64,000 bases of DNA from NCBI RefSeq assembly GCF_000145615.1, contig NC_014410.1, positions 1,282,001 to 1,346,000 on the forward strand, given 5' to 3'. Shown one piece after another: positions 47,557-56,996 of the stretch. Each line of letters begins with the position of its first letter. Within the stretch, counting starts at the first letter, position 1. Under the pieces are notes generated by a model. The model did not search any database, was not told the DNA's origin, and saw nothing but the letters and a program-made list of their open reading frames with translations. Source of the stretch: Thermoanaerobacterium thermosaccharolyticum DSM 571 (GTDB lineage: Bacteria > Bacillota > Thermoanaerobacteria > Thermoanaerobacterales > Thermoanaerobacteraceae). The translations under genes and the position numbers were made by a program.

Positions 47557-48009
47557 ATGATGAAGTTAGCTAGACACGCAAAAATTCTTGAGATAATAAG
47601 CAAAAATGAAATTGAAACTCAGGAAGAATTAGCTGATGCCCTTCAAAAAGAAGGGATAAAAGTAACTCAAGCGACAGTATCCCGTGATATAAAAGAATTA
47701 AGGCTAATAAAAGTATTGAGCGCTGATGGTAAAAAATATAAGTATGCATCTATGAAAAATCCAGATAATAAAGTTACTGACAAATTAGTTGCACTTTTGT
47801 CTGGAATTGTAAGCATAGATTATGCCGGGAACACAATAGTCATTAAAACACTTTCAGGTACGGCACCTGCGGCTGCGGAAGCATTGGATACATTAAACTG
47901 GAATGAAGTTGTAGGAACGCTTGCTGGTGACAATACGATATTTATGTTAGTAAGATCGGAAGATTCCATAAAAGAAATTATTGATAGAATTAATGAGTTA
48001 ATTAAATGA
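47557..48009 (+). CDS. argR: Arginine repressor ArgR/AhrC
   Basis: A 150-aa regulator with an N-terminal winged helix ([25 protein letters not shown], split over the recognition region) and a C-terminal arginine-binding hexamerisation domain with [14 protein letters not shown]. Represses arginine synthesis and activates catabolism when arginine is abundant. The nadK-argR-recN order is conserved. Confidence 0.96.
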   Translation: MMKLARHAKILEIISKNEIETQEELADALQKEGIKVTQATVSRDIKELRLIKVLSADGKKYKYASMKNPDNKVTDKLVALLSGIVSIDYAGNTIVIKTLSGTAPAAAEALDTLNWNEVVGTLAGDNTIFMLVRSEDSIKEIIDRINELIK

Positions 48010-48031
48010 ATAGTTTTTAAGGGGGATTATT

Positions 48032-49744
48032 ATGATCCTTGCACTGAGTATAAAAAATATAGCGTTAATTGAAGAAGCCGAGATAAAATTTGAAGATGGT
48101 TTAAACATACTTACCGGCGAAACAGGTGCCGGTAAATCTATTGTTATTGATTCAATGATGCTTTTGCTGGGTGGAAGGGCAAACAAAGATATAATACGGA
48201 ATGGCACTCAAAAGGCAACGGTAGAAGGTATTTTTTTAATAAATTCCCACAGGGACTTAATACATAACATTCTTGATGAAGCTGGTATCGAATATGAGGA
48301 AGATGATACTCTAATAATAAGTAGAGATATAACTGAAAATGGAAGAAACTATTGCAGAGTCAATGGTAGAATCGTATCATTATCTTTTTTGAATAAGCTT
48401 GGTACGTATTTAGTAGACATTTTGGGGCAGCATGAGCATCAGTTTCTTCTTGATAACAGTAAACATATGTCGATATTAGATAATTTTCAGGATAAAGATT
48501 TTTTTAGAATAAAAAATATGATCAAGGATTTGCTGGAAAAATATAATTCTTTAAATAATAAATTAAAAGAATTTAATTTGGATGATAAAGAAAAAATATC
48601 AAGGATAGATCTTCTAAAATATCAAATAAACGAAATTGAATCAGCTAACATAAAGCCAGGAGAAGAGGATGATTTAATTGAAAAGCGCAATATATTGATG
48701 AACTCTGAAAAACTATTTAATTATATGAATGAGTCGTATAATTTGCTTTACAAAGGTATAGAAGATAATACTTCTATCGTTGATAGACTTAGCACTGTTT
48801 TGAAAAATTTAGATACTTCATTTCGAATAGATAAAAAACTTGAAAAATTGAAAGATATGGTTGAAAGTGTCTTATATACATTGGAAGATTGCTCCTTACA
48901 AATAAGAGATTATGTAGAAAATATTGACTTTAATGCAGATAATTTAAATGAAATTGAAAAAAGATTGGATTTGTTAAATAATCTTAAAAGAAAATATGGA
49001 CGAACGATAGAAGAAATAATTAAATATAAAGAGGAAAAAAATGACGAATTGTTAAAATTGTTAAATGCGGAAAAAGAAATTAATAAAATAAATGAAGAAA
49101 AAGAAAAAATAATGGCTAAGATAAAAAAATTATCTGATGAATTACATTTAAAAAGAAGAAATGTGGCAGATTTCCTTGAAAAGAAAATCAGTACTGTATT
49201 AAGTGAGTTGAATATGCCCAATACAATATTCAAAGTTGATATCAGAAAAAAAGATGTACCAAACGAAAATGGAATGGATGATGTAGAATTTTTGATTTCA
49301 ACTAACATTGGAGAACCATTAAAACCACTTGAAAAGATAGCATCTGGTGGTGAGCTATCTAGGATAATGTTAGCTCTTAAAACAATTTTAGCAGATTTTG
49401 ATGGTATTTCAACGTTGATATTTGACGAAGTTGATACGGGAATTAGTGGTAAAGCGGCACAGGCAGTTGCAGAGAAAATAGCTTTAATATCAAGAAATCA
49501 TCAAGTTATATGCGTTACACATTTGCCACAAATTACTTCTATGGCTGATGCACATTATAAAATTACAAAAGAAGTTAATAAAGATAAAACATATATAAAA
49601 ATTGAAAAGCTTAATTACGAAGGAAAAATAAAAGAATTATCACGAATAATAAGTGGTTCAATTATGACAGATACTACTTATAATCATTCAAAAGAATTAA
49701 TTGATTTGGCACAAAAATATAAAAATTCTATAAGACAAAGGTAA
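48032..49744 (+). CDS. recN: DNA repair protein RecN
   Basis: A 570-aa SMC-like ATPase for double-strand break repair. Walker A GETGAGKS is near residues 29-36, a long coiled coil lies in the middle (about 150-370), and the C-terminal part has the ABC signature ASGGELSRIMLALK and LIFDEVDTGISG. Length is normal for the family. Confidence 0.96.
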   Translation: MILALSIKNIALIEEAEIKFEDGLNILTGETGAGKSIVIDSMMLLLGGRANKDIIRNGTQKATVEGIFLINSHRDLIHNILDEAGIEYEEDDTLIISRDITENGRNYCRVNGRIVSLSFLNKLGTYLVDILGQHEHQFLLDNSKHMSILDNFQDKDFFRIKNMIKDLLEKYNSLNNKLKEFNLDDKEKISRIDLLKYQINEIESANIKPGEEDDLIEKRNILMNSEKLFNYMNESYNLLYKGIEDNTSIVDRLSTVLKNLDTSFRIDKKLEKLKDMVESVLYTLEDCSLQIRDYVENIDFNADNLNEIEKRLDLLNNLKRKYGRTIEEIIKYKEEKNDELLKLLNAEKEINKINEEKEKIMAKIKKLSDELHLKRRNVADFLEKKISTVLSELNMPNTIFKVDIRKKDVPNENGMDDVEFLISTNIGEPLKPLEKIASGGELSRIMLALKTILADFDGISTLIFDEVDTGISGKAAQAVAEKIALISRNHQVICVTHLPQITSMADAHYKITKEVNKDKTYIKIEKLNYEGKIKELSRIISGSIMTDTTYNHSKELIDLAQKYKNSIRQR

Positions 49745-49746
49745 AT

Positions 49747-49773
49747 ATACGGGTTTAAAACCGTATTTTTTTT
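49747..49773 (+). terminator. Intrinsic terminator after recN
   Basis: ATACGG (49747-49752) pairs with CCGTAT (49761-49766), followed by a long T run. Confidence 0.8.
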
Positions 49774-49826
49774 ATTTTTTGAAAAAAAGTTATTAATTAA
49801 CTTAGAAATCTAGCTTTTTATTGACA

Positions 49827-49855
49827 GTATATAAATCATATTAAAAGGTTAATTT
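49827..49855 (+). promoter_or_regulatory. Candidate forespore (sigma-F/sigma-G) promoter for spoIVB
   Basis: GTATA (49827-49831) resembles the -35 of sigma-F/G promoters and GGTTAATTT (49847-49855), 15 nt further, resembles the sigma-F -10 box with one or two mismatches. B. subtilis spoIVB is under sigma-F and sigma-G, which supports the reading. TTGACA at 49821 overlaps, so a sigma-A promoter is the alternative. Confidence 0.35.
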
Positions 49856-49889
49856 AATCTTAGCAAAATTAAATGAGGGAGTGATTAAA

Positions 49890-51200
49890 TTGAATCGGAA
49901 TAAATTTAAATATTTAATTTTTATTTTTTTATCAGCTTTAATTATATATGTTAATTATATACCAGCAATTAAAGGTATTTACCAAACTCCCACTTATTTT
50001 AAATTTTTTGAAGGAGAGAAAGTAAATTTTAATTTTAATCTACCTCTGAAAGTTGGCTTTTATACAGATAAAAAAGGTATTGTTAAGATTATTAATAACG
50101 ATAATAAAAATATATTAAATCTGGGAAAACCATTTTCTGTTGAAACATTAAATCGTGGAAAGGTAAATATAAATTTTAAACTTTTTGGAATTTTGCCAAT
50201 AAAAAATGTTTCTGTTGATGTTATACCAACAATAAATGTTATTCCTGGTGGACAATCAATTGGAGTTAGACTCAATACAAAAGGAGCACTTGTCGTTGGA
50301 TACTCAGATATAATAGGCACAGATGACAGAATATATAGCCCATATAGAGAGGGTAAAATACAAATAGGTGATATTATTCTTGAGGTTAATAATATAAAGA
50401 TTAGCTGTGCCGACGATATCACGAATATTATAAATAATCAAAAAGGTTTGCCTGTTACTTTAAAAATAAATAGAAAAGGTAATATTGTATATGCTAAAAT
50501 ACACCCTGTGTTGGCTAAGGAAGATGAAAAATACAAGTTAGGATTGTGGGTGAGAGATCACACTGCTGGAATTGGAACATTAACATTTTATTCTACAGAT
50601 AAAAGATTTTATGCAGCTTTAGGGCATGCAATAACGGATGTTGATACAGGAGATATATTATCAGTAAATAATGGTCAAATAATGAAATCAAGAATAATAT
50701 CTATTAATAAAGGGAAAAGAAGCAGTCCTGGAGAGTTGAGTGGAATTTTTTTAGAAGAAGTTGATAATATAGGAAATATTGAAAAGAATACTGAATATGG
50801 AATATACGGCAAAGTATATAAAAATATAAATGACATGGTTGGAAAACAGATTCCGATAGGTTATCAATCCCAAGTTAAAGAAGGATCTGCAAAAATTTTA
50901 ACAACAATTGATAATACAGGAGTTAAAGAATTTGATATACAAATTGTAAAAAAAGTAGAGCAGAAAAATCCAAATCAAAAAGGAATGATAATTAAAGTTG
51001 TAGATAAAGATTTGCTAAATAAAACAGGAGGAATAGTGCAGGGGATGAGTGGAAGCCCAATAATACAAAATGGAAAGCTTATTGGAGCGGTAACGCATGT
51101 ATTTGTAAATGATCCTTCGAAAGGTTATGCTGTTTATGCAGAATGGATGATAAATGAAATGAAAAATTTACAAAGTGACAAGAATGTATTTTATAATTAG
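49890..51200 (+). CDS. spoIVB: SpoIVB peptidase
   Basis: A 436-aa serine peptidase (S55) secreted from the forespore that signals to the mother cell and triggers pro-sigma-K processing. It has an N-terminal membrane anchor, a PDZ domain (about residues 115-190, [12 protein letters not shown]), and catalytic His in ALGHAITD and Ser in GMSGSPI. TTG 49890 lies 8 nt after GAGGGAG. It precedes spo0A, the usual order in spore formers, and pairs functionally with the sigK present in this window. Confidence 0.95.
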   Translation: MNRNKFKYLIFIFLSALIIYVNYIPAIKGIYQTPTYFKFFEGEKVNFNFNLPLKVGFYTDKKGIVKIINNDNKNILNLGKPFSVETLNRGKVNINFKLFGILPIKNVSVDVIPTINVIPGGQSIGVRLNTKGALVVGYSDIIGTDDRIYSPYREGKIQIGDIILEVNNIKISCADDITNIINNQKGLPVTLKINRKGNIVYAKIHPVLAKEDEKYKLGLWVRDHTAGIGTLTFYSTDKRFYAALGHAITDVDTGDILSVNNGQIMKSRIISINKGKRSSPGELSGIFLEEVDNIGNIEKNTEYGIYGKVYKNINDMVGKQIPIGYQSQVKEGSAKILTTIDNTGVKEFDIQIVKKVEQKNPNQKGMIIKVVDKDLLNKTGGIVQGMSGSPIIQNGKLIGAVTHVFVNDPSKGYAVYAEWMINEMKNLQSDKNVFYN

Positions 51201-51228
51201 GGAAGAAAATTTTCCCTAATATTTTTAT
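51196..51228 (+). terminator. Intrinsic terminator after spoIVB
   Basis: ATTAGGGAA pairs with TTCCCTAAT around a short A-rich loop and is followed by ATTTTTATT. It isolates spo0A from spoIVB transcription. Confidence 0.75.
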
Positions 51229-51236
51229 TGTTAAAA

Positions 51237-51265
51237 GAAGGAAATTAAATTTTTTTGTAGAATAT
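51237..51265 (+). promoter_or_regulatory. Sigma-H-type promoter for spo0A
   Basis: GAAGGAAAT (51237-51245) and GTAGAATAT (51257-51265) with an 11-nt spacer fit RnAGGAWWW / RnnGAATWW. B. subtilis spo0A also has a sigma-H promoter. The -10 box includes TGTAGAA, one base from the Spo0A box TGTCGAA. Confidence 0.75.
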
Positions 51266-51319
51266 TATAAAGTAGATTTGTTTTTTTATAAAGAAAAAAG
51301 GCATAAGGAGGGGCGTTTC

Positions 51320-52102
51320 TTGTTAAAAAAAATTAAGCTAGGAATTTGTGATGATAATAAGGAATTTGTCAATATCATGGTGGACTATTTATCGTCGAAA
51401 GAAAATATTGAGATAATAGGCACTGCAAATGACGGCAACCAAGCAATAAATTTAATACAGAATAATGAATTGGATTTATTAATCTTAGATATCATAATGC
51501 CGTATTTAGATGGTATTGGGGTATTAGAGAAACTAAACGAATTAAAAGTAAAAAAGCCCAAAATAATAATACTTTCGGCAGTGGGACAAGAAAAAATTAC
51601 ACAGAGGGCGATAGGCCTTGGAGCAGATTACTATATTCTAAAACCGTTTGATTTGGAATTGCTTTCAAAGAGAATAACAGAAATAATGGAATATCAAACA
51701 GATGTAGTTTCAAAAGCTATTATGCCAGTCATAGGAGAGAAAAAATCAGCTGATTTGGAGACTTTGATTACACAGGTTATACACGATGTAGGTATACCAG
51801 CACATATTAAAGGCTATTTATACTTAAGAGATGCGATTACATTGGTTATCAGTAATATTGAATATCTAAATTCGGTAACAAAATTATTGTACCCTAAGAT
51901 AGCAGAAAAATATGAGACGACTCCCAGCAGGGTAGAACGAGCAATTAGACATGCAATTGAAGTTGCATGGAGCAGAGGTAAAGTTGATGTTTTAAATGAC
52001 TTATTTGGTTATACAATAAATGATGAAAAAGGTAAGCCAACAAATTCTGAGTTTATAGCACTTATCGCTGATAAATTAAGATTAAGTTTAAAGGTGAGTT
52101 AA
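51320..52102 (+). CDS. spo0A: Sporulation master regulator Spo0A
   Basis: A 260-aa response regulator. The receiver domain has the acidic pocket in GICDDNKEF, the phosphoacceptor Asp57 in LLILDIIMP and the Lys in [10 protein letters not shown]. The effector domain contains [19 protein letters not shown] and the recognition region [21 protein letters not shown] 51320 lies 6 nt after AAGGAGGGG. Monocistronic between two terminators. Confidence 0.97.
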   Translation: MLKKIKLGICDDNKEFVNIMVDYLSSKENIEIIGTANDGNQAINLIQNNELDLLILDIIMPYLDGIGVLEKLNELKVKKPKIIILSAVGQEKITQRAIGLGADYYILKPFDLELLSKRITEIMEYQTDVVSKAIMPVIGEKKSADLETLITQVIHDVGIPAHIKGYLYLRDAITLVISNIEYLNSVTKLLYPKIAEKYETTPSRVERAIRHAIEVAWSRGKVDVLNDLFGYTINDEKGKPTNSEFIALIADKLRLSLKVS

Positions 52103-52140
52103 TAAAGTACGGTGAGACCTTCACCGTATTTTATTGTTTT
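52101..52140 (+). terminator. Intrinsic terminator after spo0A
   Basis: TACGGTGA (52109-52116) pairs with TCACCGTA (52121-52128), extended by AATAAA/TTTATT, then T-rich sequence. Confidence 0.88.
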
Positions 52141-52165
52141 ACCTTGTTTAAAATTGTGCTATAAT
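52137..52165 (+). promoter_or_regulatory. Extended -10 sigma-A promoter for the steA cluster
   Basis: TTTTAC (52137-52142) and TATAAT (52160-52165) with a 17-nt spacer and a TGC extension directly before the -10 box. Confidence 0.55.
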
Positions 52166-52196
52166 AAACAAAGAATAGATGTATGGAGGTTAAACC

Positions 52197-53318
52197 ATGC
52201 AAATTACAGGCACAGTTAAAATAGATAAAAAAACGAAAAATCTTGCGAAGCGTATAGGACCTGGCGAAATTGCTGTCATAGATCATGTAGATATTGATGA
52301 AATTGGTGCAGAATCTCTAATTGAAAAGAAAATATTAGCAGTAATAAATGCAAATAAGTCAATAAGCGGTAGATATCCAAATTTAGGTCCATCGATTATA
52401 GATAAGGCTGGTATACCGATAATCGATGAAGTTGGTGAAGATATATTTGACTTATTAAAAGAAAATGATAGAATCACTATTATAGATAATGAGATATATA
52501 AGGATGGAAAATTAATAAAAAAAGGTAAATTATTGACACATGATGTTATTAATTATAAAATGGAGGAGTGCAAAGAAAATCTTGAAGTAGAGCTTGACAA
52601 ATTTATTGAAAATACGCTTGAGTACGCCAAAAAAGAAAAATCTTTTATTTTAGGTAACATTGAAATACCCGATGTAAAAACAAAATTTAAAGATAGGCAA
52701 GCATTAGTTGTTGTTAGGGGCAAGGATTATAAAGAAGACTTATATACTATTAGACAGTATATAACTGATGTAAAACCGATTCTAATAGGTGTTGATGGTG
52801 GTGCTGATGCAATACTTGAATTTGGATTGACTCCTGATATTATCGTAGGGGATATGGACAGTGTTAGTGATAAAGCGTTAAAACAAGCAAAAGAAATAGT
52901 AGTTCATGCGTATCCTAATGGTAAATCTCCAGGATTAGAGAGAGTAAAGTCTTTAGGTCTTGATGCGCATATCTTTAAAGCTCCTGGAACTAGTGAAGAT
53001 ATTGCAATGCTTTTAGCATATGAAAAAGGAGCGGATCTGATAGTTGCAGTTGGTACACACTCAAGCATGATAGACTTTCTGGAAAAAGGACGAAAGGGAA
53101 TGTCCAGCACATTTCTTGTTAGGCTTAAAATAGGTTCTAAGCTAATTGATGCCAAAGGCGTAAATAAGTTATACAGAGAGAATTTTAGATTGTCTTATGT
53201 TTTCAGCATAATTTTCGCAGCAATGGTTCCACTAAGTGTAATAGCTTATTTTTCACCGCCCATGCAGCAGCTTCTAAAGTTGTTGCAATTGAGGATAAGG
53301 CTTTTAATTGGATTTTAG
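52197..53318 (+). CDS. steA: SteA-like putative cytokinetic ring protein
   Basis: A 373-aa protein. Residues about 165-320 form a thiamine-pyrophosphokinase-like fold (LIGVDGGADAILEFGL, PDIIVGDMDSVSD, GTSEDIAMLLAYEKGA). The C-terminus has one or two transmembrane helices (LSYVFSIIFAAMVPLSVIAYF). In Corynebacterium glutamicum, SteA acts with SteB at the division septum in cell separation. The kinase-like fold has no known substrate. First gene of an apparent five-gene envelope cluster following spo0A. Confidence 0.85.
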   Translation: MQITGTVKIDKKTKNLAKRIGPGEIAVIDHVDIDEIGAESLIEKKILAVINANKSISGRYPNLGPSIIDKAGIPIIDEVGEDIFDLLKENDRITIIDNEIYKDGKLIKKGKLLTHDVINYKMEECKENLEVELDKFIENTLEYAKKEKSFILGNIEIPDVKTKFKDRQALVVVRGKDYKEDLYTIRQYITDVKPILIGVDGGADAILEFGLTPDIIVGDMDSVSDKALKQAKEIVVHAYPNGKSPGLERVKSLGLDAHIFKAPGTSEDIAMLLAYEKGADLIVAVGTHSSMIDFLEKGRKGMSSTFLVRLKIGSKLIDAKGVNKLYRENFRLSYVFSIIFAAMVPLSVIAYFSPPMQQLLKLLQLRIRLLIGF

Positions 53319-53328
53319 GAGGAGATTT

Positions 53329-54252
53329 ATGAACGTTAATATTAGATACTATGTTTTAACGATAGCAGCAATTTTTATGGCATTAGGTATTGGTATATTT
53401 ATAGGATTTATGCTTGACGGGCAAAAAGTTTTTTCAGAACAGCAGGATACAATTATAAATCAGTTGGAGCAAAAATTTAAAGACATTCAGACAGAAAATT
53501 CTAATTTAAAAGATAATGTTCAGAGCTTAAATAAACAGCTTGACTATATGAATCAGTACAATAAAATAGTATTTCCAGAACTTGTAAAAGGACGTTTAAA
53601 TGGCGTAAAAGTAGCAATAATAGAAACGAATAATGATTTTATATATCCAGGTTTGCGAAATGCATTGATGAAAGCAGGTGCGACAATTAGTTCAATTACG
53701 ATATTTAAAGATAATTTAAATAATTTAGATGAGTCTGATAAAACAGATCTGCTTAACAACCTATCTAAATATGGAAATGTTGACAGCAATCATCTTGTAG
53801 AAACTCTATCACAGAAATTAACAGATGTTATAATTTCGGGACAAGATGCCGAGCTAATAACATATCTGAAAGATAAAGGATATATTGATTTTACTGGAAC
53901 ACCTGGAAGTACGGATTTTATAGTTTTAGCAGGAGGTAGCAATCTTAAAAATAACAACTTAAATATAGTAGATATACCAATTATAAGGCAGGCTAAGATT
54001 TTAAATGTGCCAATTGTTGGAGTAGAGCAAAGTGATGTAAAATACTCTTATATGGACGCATATAGAAAACAGCATTTATCAACAGTTGACAATATAGATA
54101 CAATCATAGGGCAAACTTCTTTAATAATGGTTATGCAAGGTAAGGATGGAAATTATGGCATAAAACCAGGCGATACATCTATTATGCCAGATTCATTTAT
54201 AGAGCCAACACAGCAGAATCAAAATAGTACAAATTCAAATGAGGTGAAATGA
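53329..54252 (+). CDS. steB: SteB/MctB-like membrane protein (copper transporter family in databases)
   Basis: A 307-aa bitopic protein: short N-terminus, one transmembrane helix (about residues 6-28), a coiled coil (QDTIINQLEQKFKDIQTENS onward), then an extracellular alpha/beta domain and a polar C-terminal tail. The family is labelled MctB copper transporter in mycobacteria, but the SteA-SteB pairing suggests a septal role, with a SteB coiled coil contacting SteA. ATG 53329 follows AGGAGGAG. Confidence 0.82.
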   Translation: MNVNIRYYVLTIAAIFMALGIGIFIGFMLDGQKVFSEQQDTIINQLEQKFKDIQTENSNLKDNVQSLNKQLDYMNQYNKIVFPELVKGRLNGVKVAIIETNNDFIYPGLRNALMKAGATISSITIFKDNLNNLDESDKTDLLNNLSKYGNVDSNHLVETLSQKLTDVIISGQDAELITYLKDKGYIDFTGTPGSTDFIVLAGGSNLKNNNLNIVDIPIIRQAKILNVPIVGVEQSDVKYSYMDAYRKQHLSTVDNIDTIIGQTSLIMVMQGKDGNYGIKPGDTSIMPDSFIEPTQQNQNSTNSNEVK

Positions 54253-54926
54253 TGTCAGTTAGTGTTTTGATACCTGCCTTTAATGAAAGCAATAGAATTG
54301 TTGATACAATAAGAGGAATGGAAAATATAAAGGAAATTGATGAGATCATAGTAGTGAATGATGGTTCAACTGACGATACTGCTGATAAGGCTAAAAAAGC
54401 TGGAGCAAAACTAGTCAATATTAAAAATAATTCCGGAAAAGGAAAAGCATTAAAAGAAGGGTTAAAATACGTTAAAAATGATGTGGTAGCATTTATTGAT
54501 GCAGATGTGGGCTTAACATCTAGGGAGGTAATAAAGCTTATTGAGCCTGTCATAAATGGCGAGGCGGATGTGACTGTTGCAAGGTTTCCAAAAGTCAATG
54601 TTAAATCAGGCTTCGGTTTTGTTAAAAGACTTGCAAAATATGGGGTAAAATTGTTAACAGGCTGTGATTTTGACTCAACACTATCTGGACAGAGGGTGTT
54701 TAAAAAGGAAGTACTTGATAAAATAAAGAGATTTTACAGCGGTTATGGAATAGAAGTTGGTATGACAATTGATATTCTAAATATGGGATATAAAATTAAA
54801 GAAATTGACGTTGATATGACTCATTCTGTTACCTTAAGAGACCTTAAGGGTTTTATTCATAGGGGCAGGCAGTTCATTGATATTTTAAAAGTGCTTTTCA
54901 TAAAGGCTTTTTTTAAGGACAGGTGA
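54252..54926 (+). CDS. Family 2 glycosyltransferase
   Basis: A 224-aa GT-A fold transferase. It shows SVLIPAFNESNRI, VVNDGSTDDT, the metal-binding AFIDADVGL and SGQRVFKKEVL. No transmembrane helix is obvious. The form is like DPM1/GpgS-type transferases using NDP-sugars. The start overlaps the steB stop; ATG 54249 and ATG 54252 are both possible. Acceptor unknown; the next gene suggests a lipid-linked sugar pathway. Confidence 0.88.
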   Translation: MSVSVLIPAFNESNRIVDTIRGMENIKEIDEIIVVNDGSTDDTADKAKKAGAKLVNIKNNSGKGKALKEGLKYVKNDVVAFIDADVGLTSREVIKLIEPVINGEADVTVARFPKVNVKSGFGFVKRLAKYGVKLLTGCDFDSTLSGQRVFKKEVLDKIKRFYSGYGIEVGMTIDILNMGYKIKEIDVDMTHSVTLRDLKGFIHRGRQFIDILKVLFIKAFFKDR

Positions 54927-54930
54927 TAAT

Positions 54931-55740
54931 GTGGCTTCCTTATTCTTTTTTACTATTTCTTTATTATTAATGACAATAATACAAAAATTTATTTTTCAAA
55001 TTTTAGACAAAGATGTTTGTTTAAAACCAAATTATAAAAAAATTTTAATTCCCGTTTGTGGTGGTATTGCATTTGTACCAACAATTTTTTTTAGCAGTAT
55101 GATTTTAACATTAATTGGTTTCTATGACAGTAAAATGCCTATTTATTTGCTTTCGATAATTTTGATGTCTTATGTTGGATTGATTGATGATTTATTAGGA
55201 GATCGAAGTGTAACCGGATTAAAAGGACACATAAAATCATTGCTTCATCTAAAATTAACTACCGGTGGTCTAAAAGCGATAACTGGGCTTATTGTATCGT
55301 TATACATAAGTATAAATTTAAGCAACAGAATAATTGATATATTGGTAAATACAATAGTAATATCATTATTTACTAATTTTTTAAATTTACTAGATTTAAG
55401 ACCAGGAAGAGCATGTAAAGTATTTTTATTTTTCTCAATATTATTTTTAATAGCGGGTTCAGGAGGTCCACAGCTTTTGATGATAGTTTTAGGTTCAGTG
55501 ATGGCTTTTTTGCCGCTGGATTTAAAAGGAAAGATTATGCTTGGCGATACTGGTTCTAATATTCTAGGGCTTACATTAGGAATATCAAGTGTTTTGTTAT
55601 TTAATTTCAATGTGAGATTAATTATAATGATATTCTTGATTTTAGTTCACTTTGTTACTGAAAAATATTCTTTAACAAAAATAATTGAAGGGAATAGATT
55701 TTTAAATTTTTTAGATATGATTGGCAGAGGACGTGACTAA
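54931..55740 (+). CDS. MraY/WecA-like phospho-sugar transferase
   Basis: A 269-aa polytopic protein of the polyprenyl-phosphate N-acetylhexosamine-1-phosphate transferase family. It has the Asp pair in GLIDDLLGD (D86-D87), NLLDLRPGRA (N152, D155) and LGDTGSN (D206). It is short, and lacks the HHH-type C-terminal motif of MraY, so it is not the peptidoglycan enzyme. It may build a lipid-linked precursor for the adjacent GT2. Start GTG 54931. Confidence 0.82.
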   Translation: MASLFFFTISLLLMTIIQKFIFQILDKDVCLKPNYKKILIPVCGGIAFVPTIFFSSMILTLIGFYDSKMPIYLLSIILMSYVGLIDDLLGDRSVTGLKGHIKSLLHLKLTTGGLKAITGLIVSLYISINLSNRIIDILVNTIVISLFTNFLNLLDLRPGRACKVFLFFSILFLIAGSGGPQLLMIVLGSVMAFLPLDLKGKIMLGDTGSNILGLTLGISSVLLFNFNVRLIIMIFLILVHFVTEKYSLTKIIEGNRFLNFLDMIGRGRD

Positions 55741-55744
55741 TAAA

Positions 55745-56824
55745 ATGATTTTTATCAATAAAGGGATTGTGAAAAATATTATATCAAGAAGAGATGATAT
55801 CAGTTTTGTGGAAATAGATGTAGATGGAGTTACAACGAAAGCAATTAATTATAATGAGATTACTGGTGAAATAAATGTTGATGATGTAGTATACATAAAT
55901 CAAACAGCGAGAAATTTAAATTTAGGCACAGGGGGCTATGATTTTGTAATTTTAAATACAAAATATGATAATATTAATTCTCAAAAGATTGGACATATAA
56001 TGAAATTACGATATACGCCCATGCAAATTAATGTATTATCGGTGGAAGAACAAGATAGCCCATATCATGATATGTTTAACAATTTTAAAGACTTAGATGG
56101 TATGCCGGTAATCGTTGGTGAACTTCATAGCATGTTAGCTCCAACAGCGATAGTTTTAAAAAAATTAAAGCCATCTGCAAAAATAGCTTATATAATGTCT
56201 GATTCAGCCTGCTTACCAATTTCTTTCAGCAATACGGTTAGTTATTTAAAAGAAAAGAATATCATAGACAGTACAATTACTATGGGACATGCATTTGGTG
56301 GTGACTTTGAATCTGTCAATATTTATTCATCATTGATATGCGCTAAAGAAATTGTAAAGAGTGATGTAGCCATTGTGGCCATGGGACCCGGTATAGTTGG
56401 AACGGGAACAAAGTATGGTTTTTCTGGAATAGACCAAGCCAGTATAATAGATGCAATAAATAAGCTAAAAGGAAACCCAATTTTGATACCACGAATTAGT
56501 TTTAATGATAAAAGGAAAAGACATATTGGTATAAGTCATCATACAGTTACTGTAATTGAGCTATTGAATAGCTCTTGTAATATGATTATACCTACATTAA
56601 AAAATGAAAAACAATTGATTTTGGAAAAACAATTAAAAGAAAACCATGCATTTGATAAAGTTAATAAATATTTTATCGATCCTAAAATTGCTAGTGATAT
56701 TTTATTGGGAGTAAAAGATTTAAAATTTACAACAATGGGAAGAACAATCAATGAGGAAAAGGAATTTTTTGATGCATGTGGTGCGGCGGCAATTTATTGT
56801 TCTAAATTACTTGGAATTGATTAA
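55745..56824 (+). CDS. DUF3866 family protein
   Basis: A 359-aa soluble protein. It starts with a beta-rich domain (FINKGIVKNIISRRDDISFVE ... VDGVTTKAINY) followed by a larger alpha/beta domain with VGELHSMLAPTAIVLK, MGHAFGGDFESVN and VAIVAMGPGIVGTGTKYGFSG. It fits DUF3866; no catalytic activity is known. TTG/GTG starts up to 24 nt upstream, inside the previous gene, are possible. Last gene of the steA cluster. Confidence 0.8.
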   Translation: MIFINKGIVKNIISRRDDISFVEIDVDGVTTKAINYNEITGEINVDDVVYINQTARNLNLGTGGYDFVILNTKYDNINSQKIGHIMKLRYTPMQINVLSVEEQDSPYHDMFNNFKDLDGMPVIVGELHSMLAPTAIVLKKLKPSAKIAYIMSDSACLPISFSNTVSYLKEKNIIDSTITMGHAFGGDFESVNIYSSLICAKEIVKSDVAIVAMGPGIVGTGTKYGFSGIDQASIIDAINKLKGNPILIPRISFNDKRKRHIGISHHTVTVIELLNSSCNMIIPTLKNEKQLILEKQLKENHAFDKVNKYFIDPKIASDILLGVKDLKFTTMGRTINEEKEFFDACGAAAIYCSKLLGID

Positions 56825-56923
56825 TTCGTTAAATGTTTTGTATTTTAAAGAAAGTTCATTGAGCAATTTGATAAGCTCATAAAACTTTCCTTTAAAATAA
56901 ATTTTATTTTCATATATAATCAT
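56807..56923 (-). CDS. Possible small protein on the minus strand (38 aa)
   Basis: On the minus strand, an ATG (56921-56923) follows a near-ideal ribosome binding site (AAAGGAGATGAATTT) and opens 38 codons ending TAA at 56807. The product begins MIIYENKIYFKGKFYELIKL and is Lys/Leu/Tyr-rich. It overlaps the end of the DUF3866 gene by 18 nt, tail to tail. The same DNA forms a long hairpin, so the coding case is not certain. Confidence 0.4.
   Translation of the reverse strand: MIIYENKIYFKGKFYELIKLLNELSLKYKTFNELINSK
56841..56910. terminator. Long imperfect hairpin between the DUF3866 and NUDIX genes
   Basis: TATTTTAAAG (56841-56850) pairs with CTTTAAAATA (56890-56899), AAAGTT (56851-56856) with AACTTT (56883-56888), and TGAGC (56860-56864) with GCTCA (56875-56879). 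That makes about 21 bp with a 3x3 internal loop and a 10-nt apical loop, followed by AATTTTATTTT. Likely terminator of the steA cluster. Confidence 0.6.
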
Positions 56924-56996
56924 TAAATTCATCTCCTTTGTTTTTATATTATGTAATTAATGTAAAAAATATTCTTTATAGAGAGGGTTGTATAAA

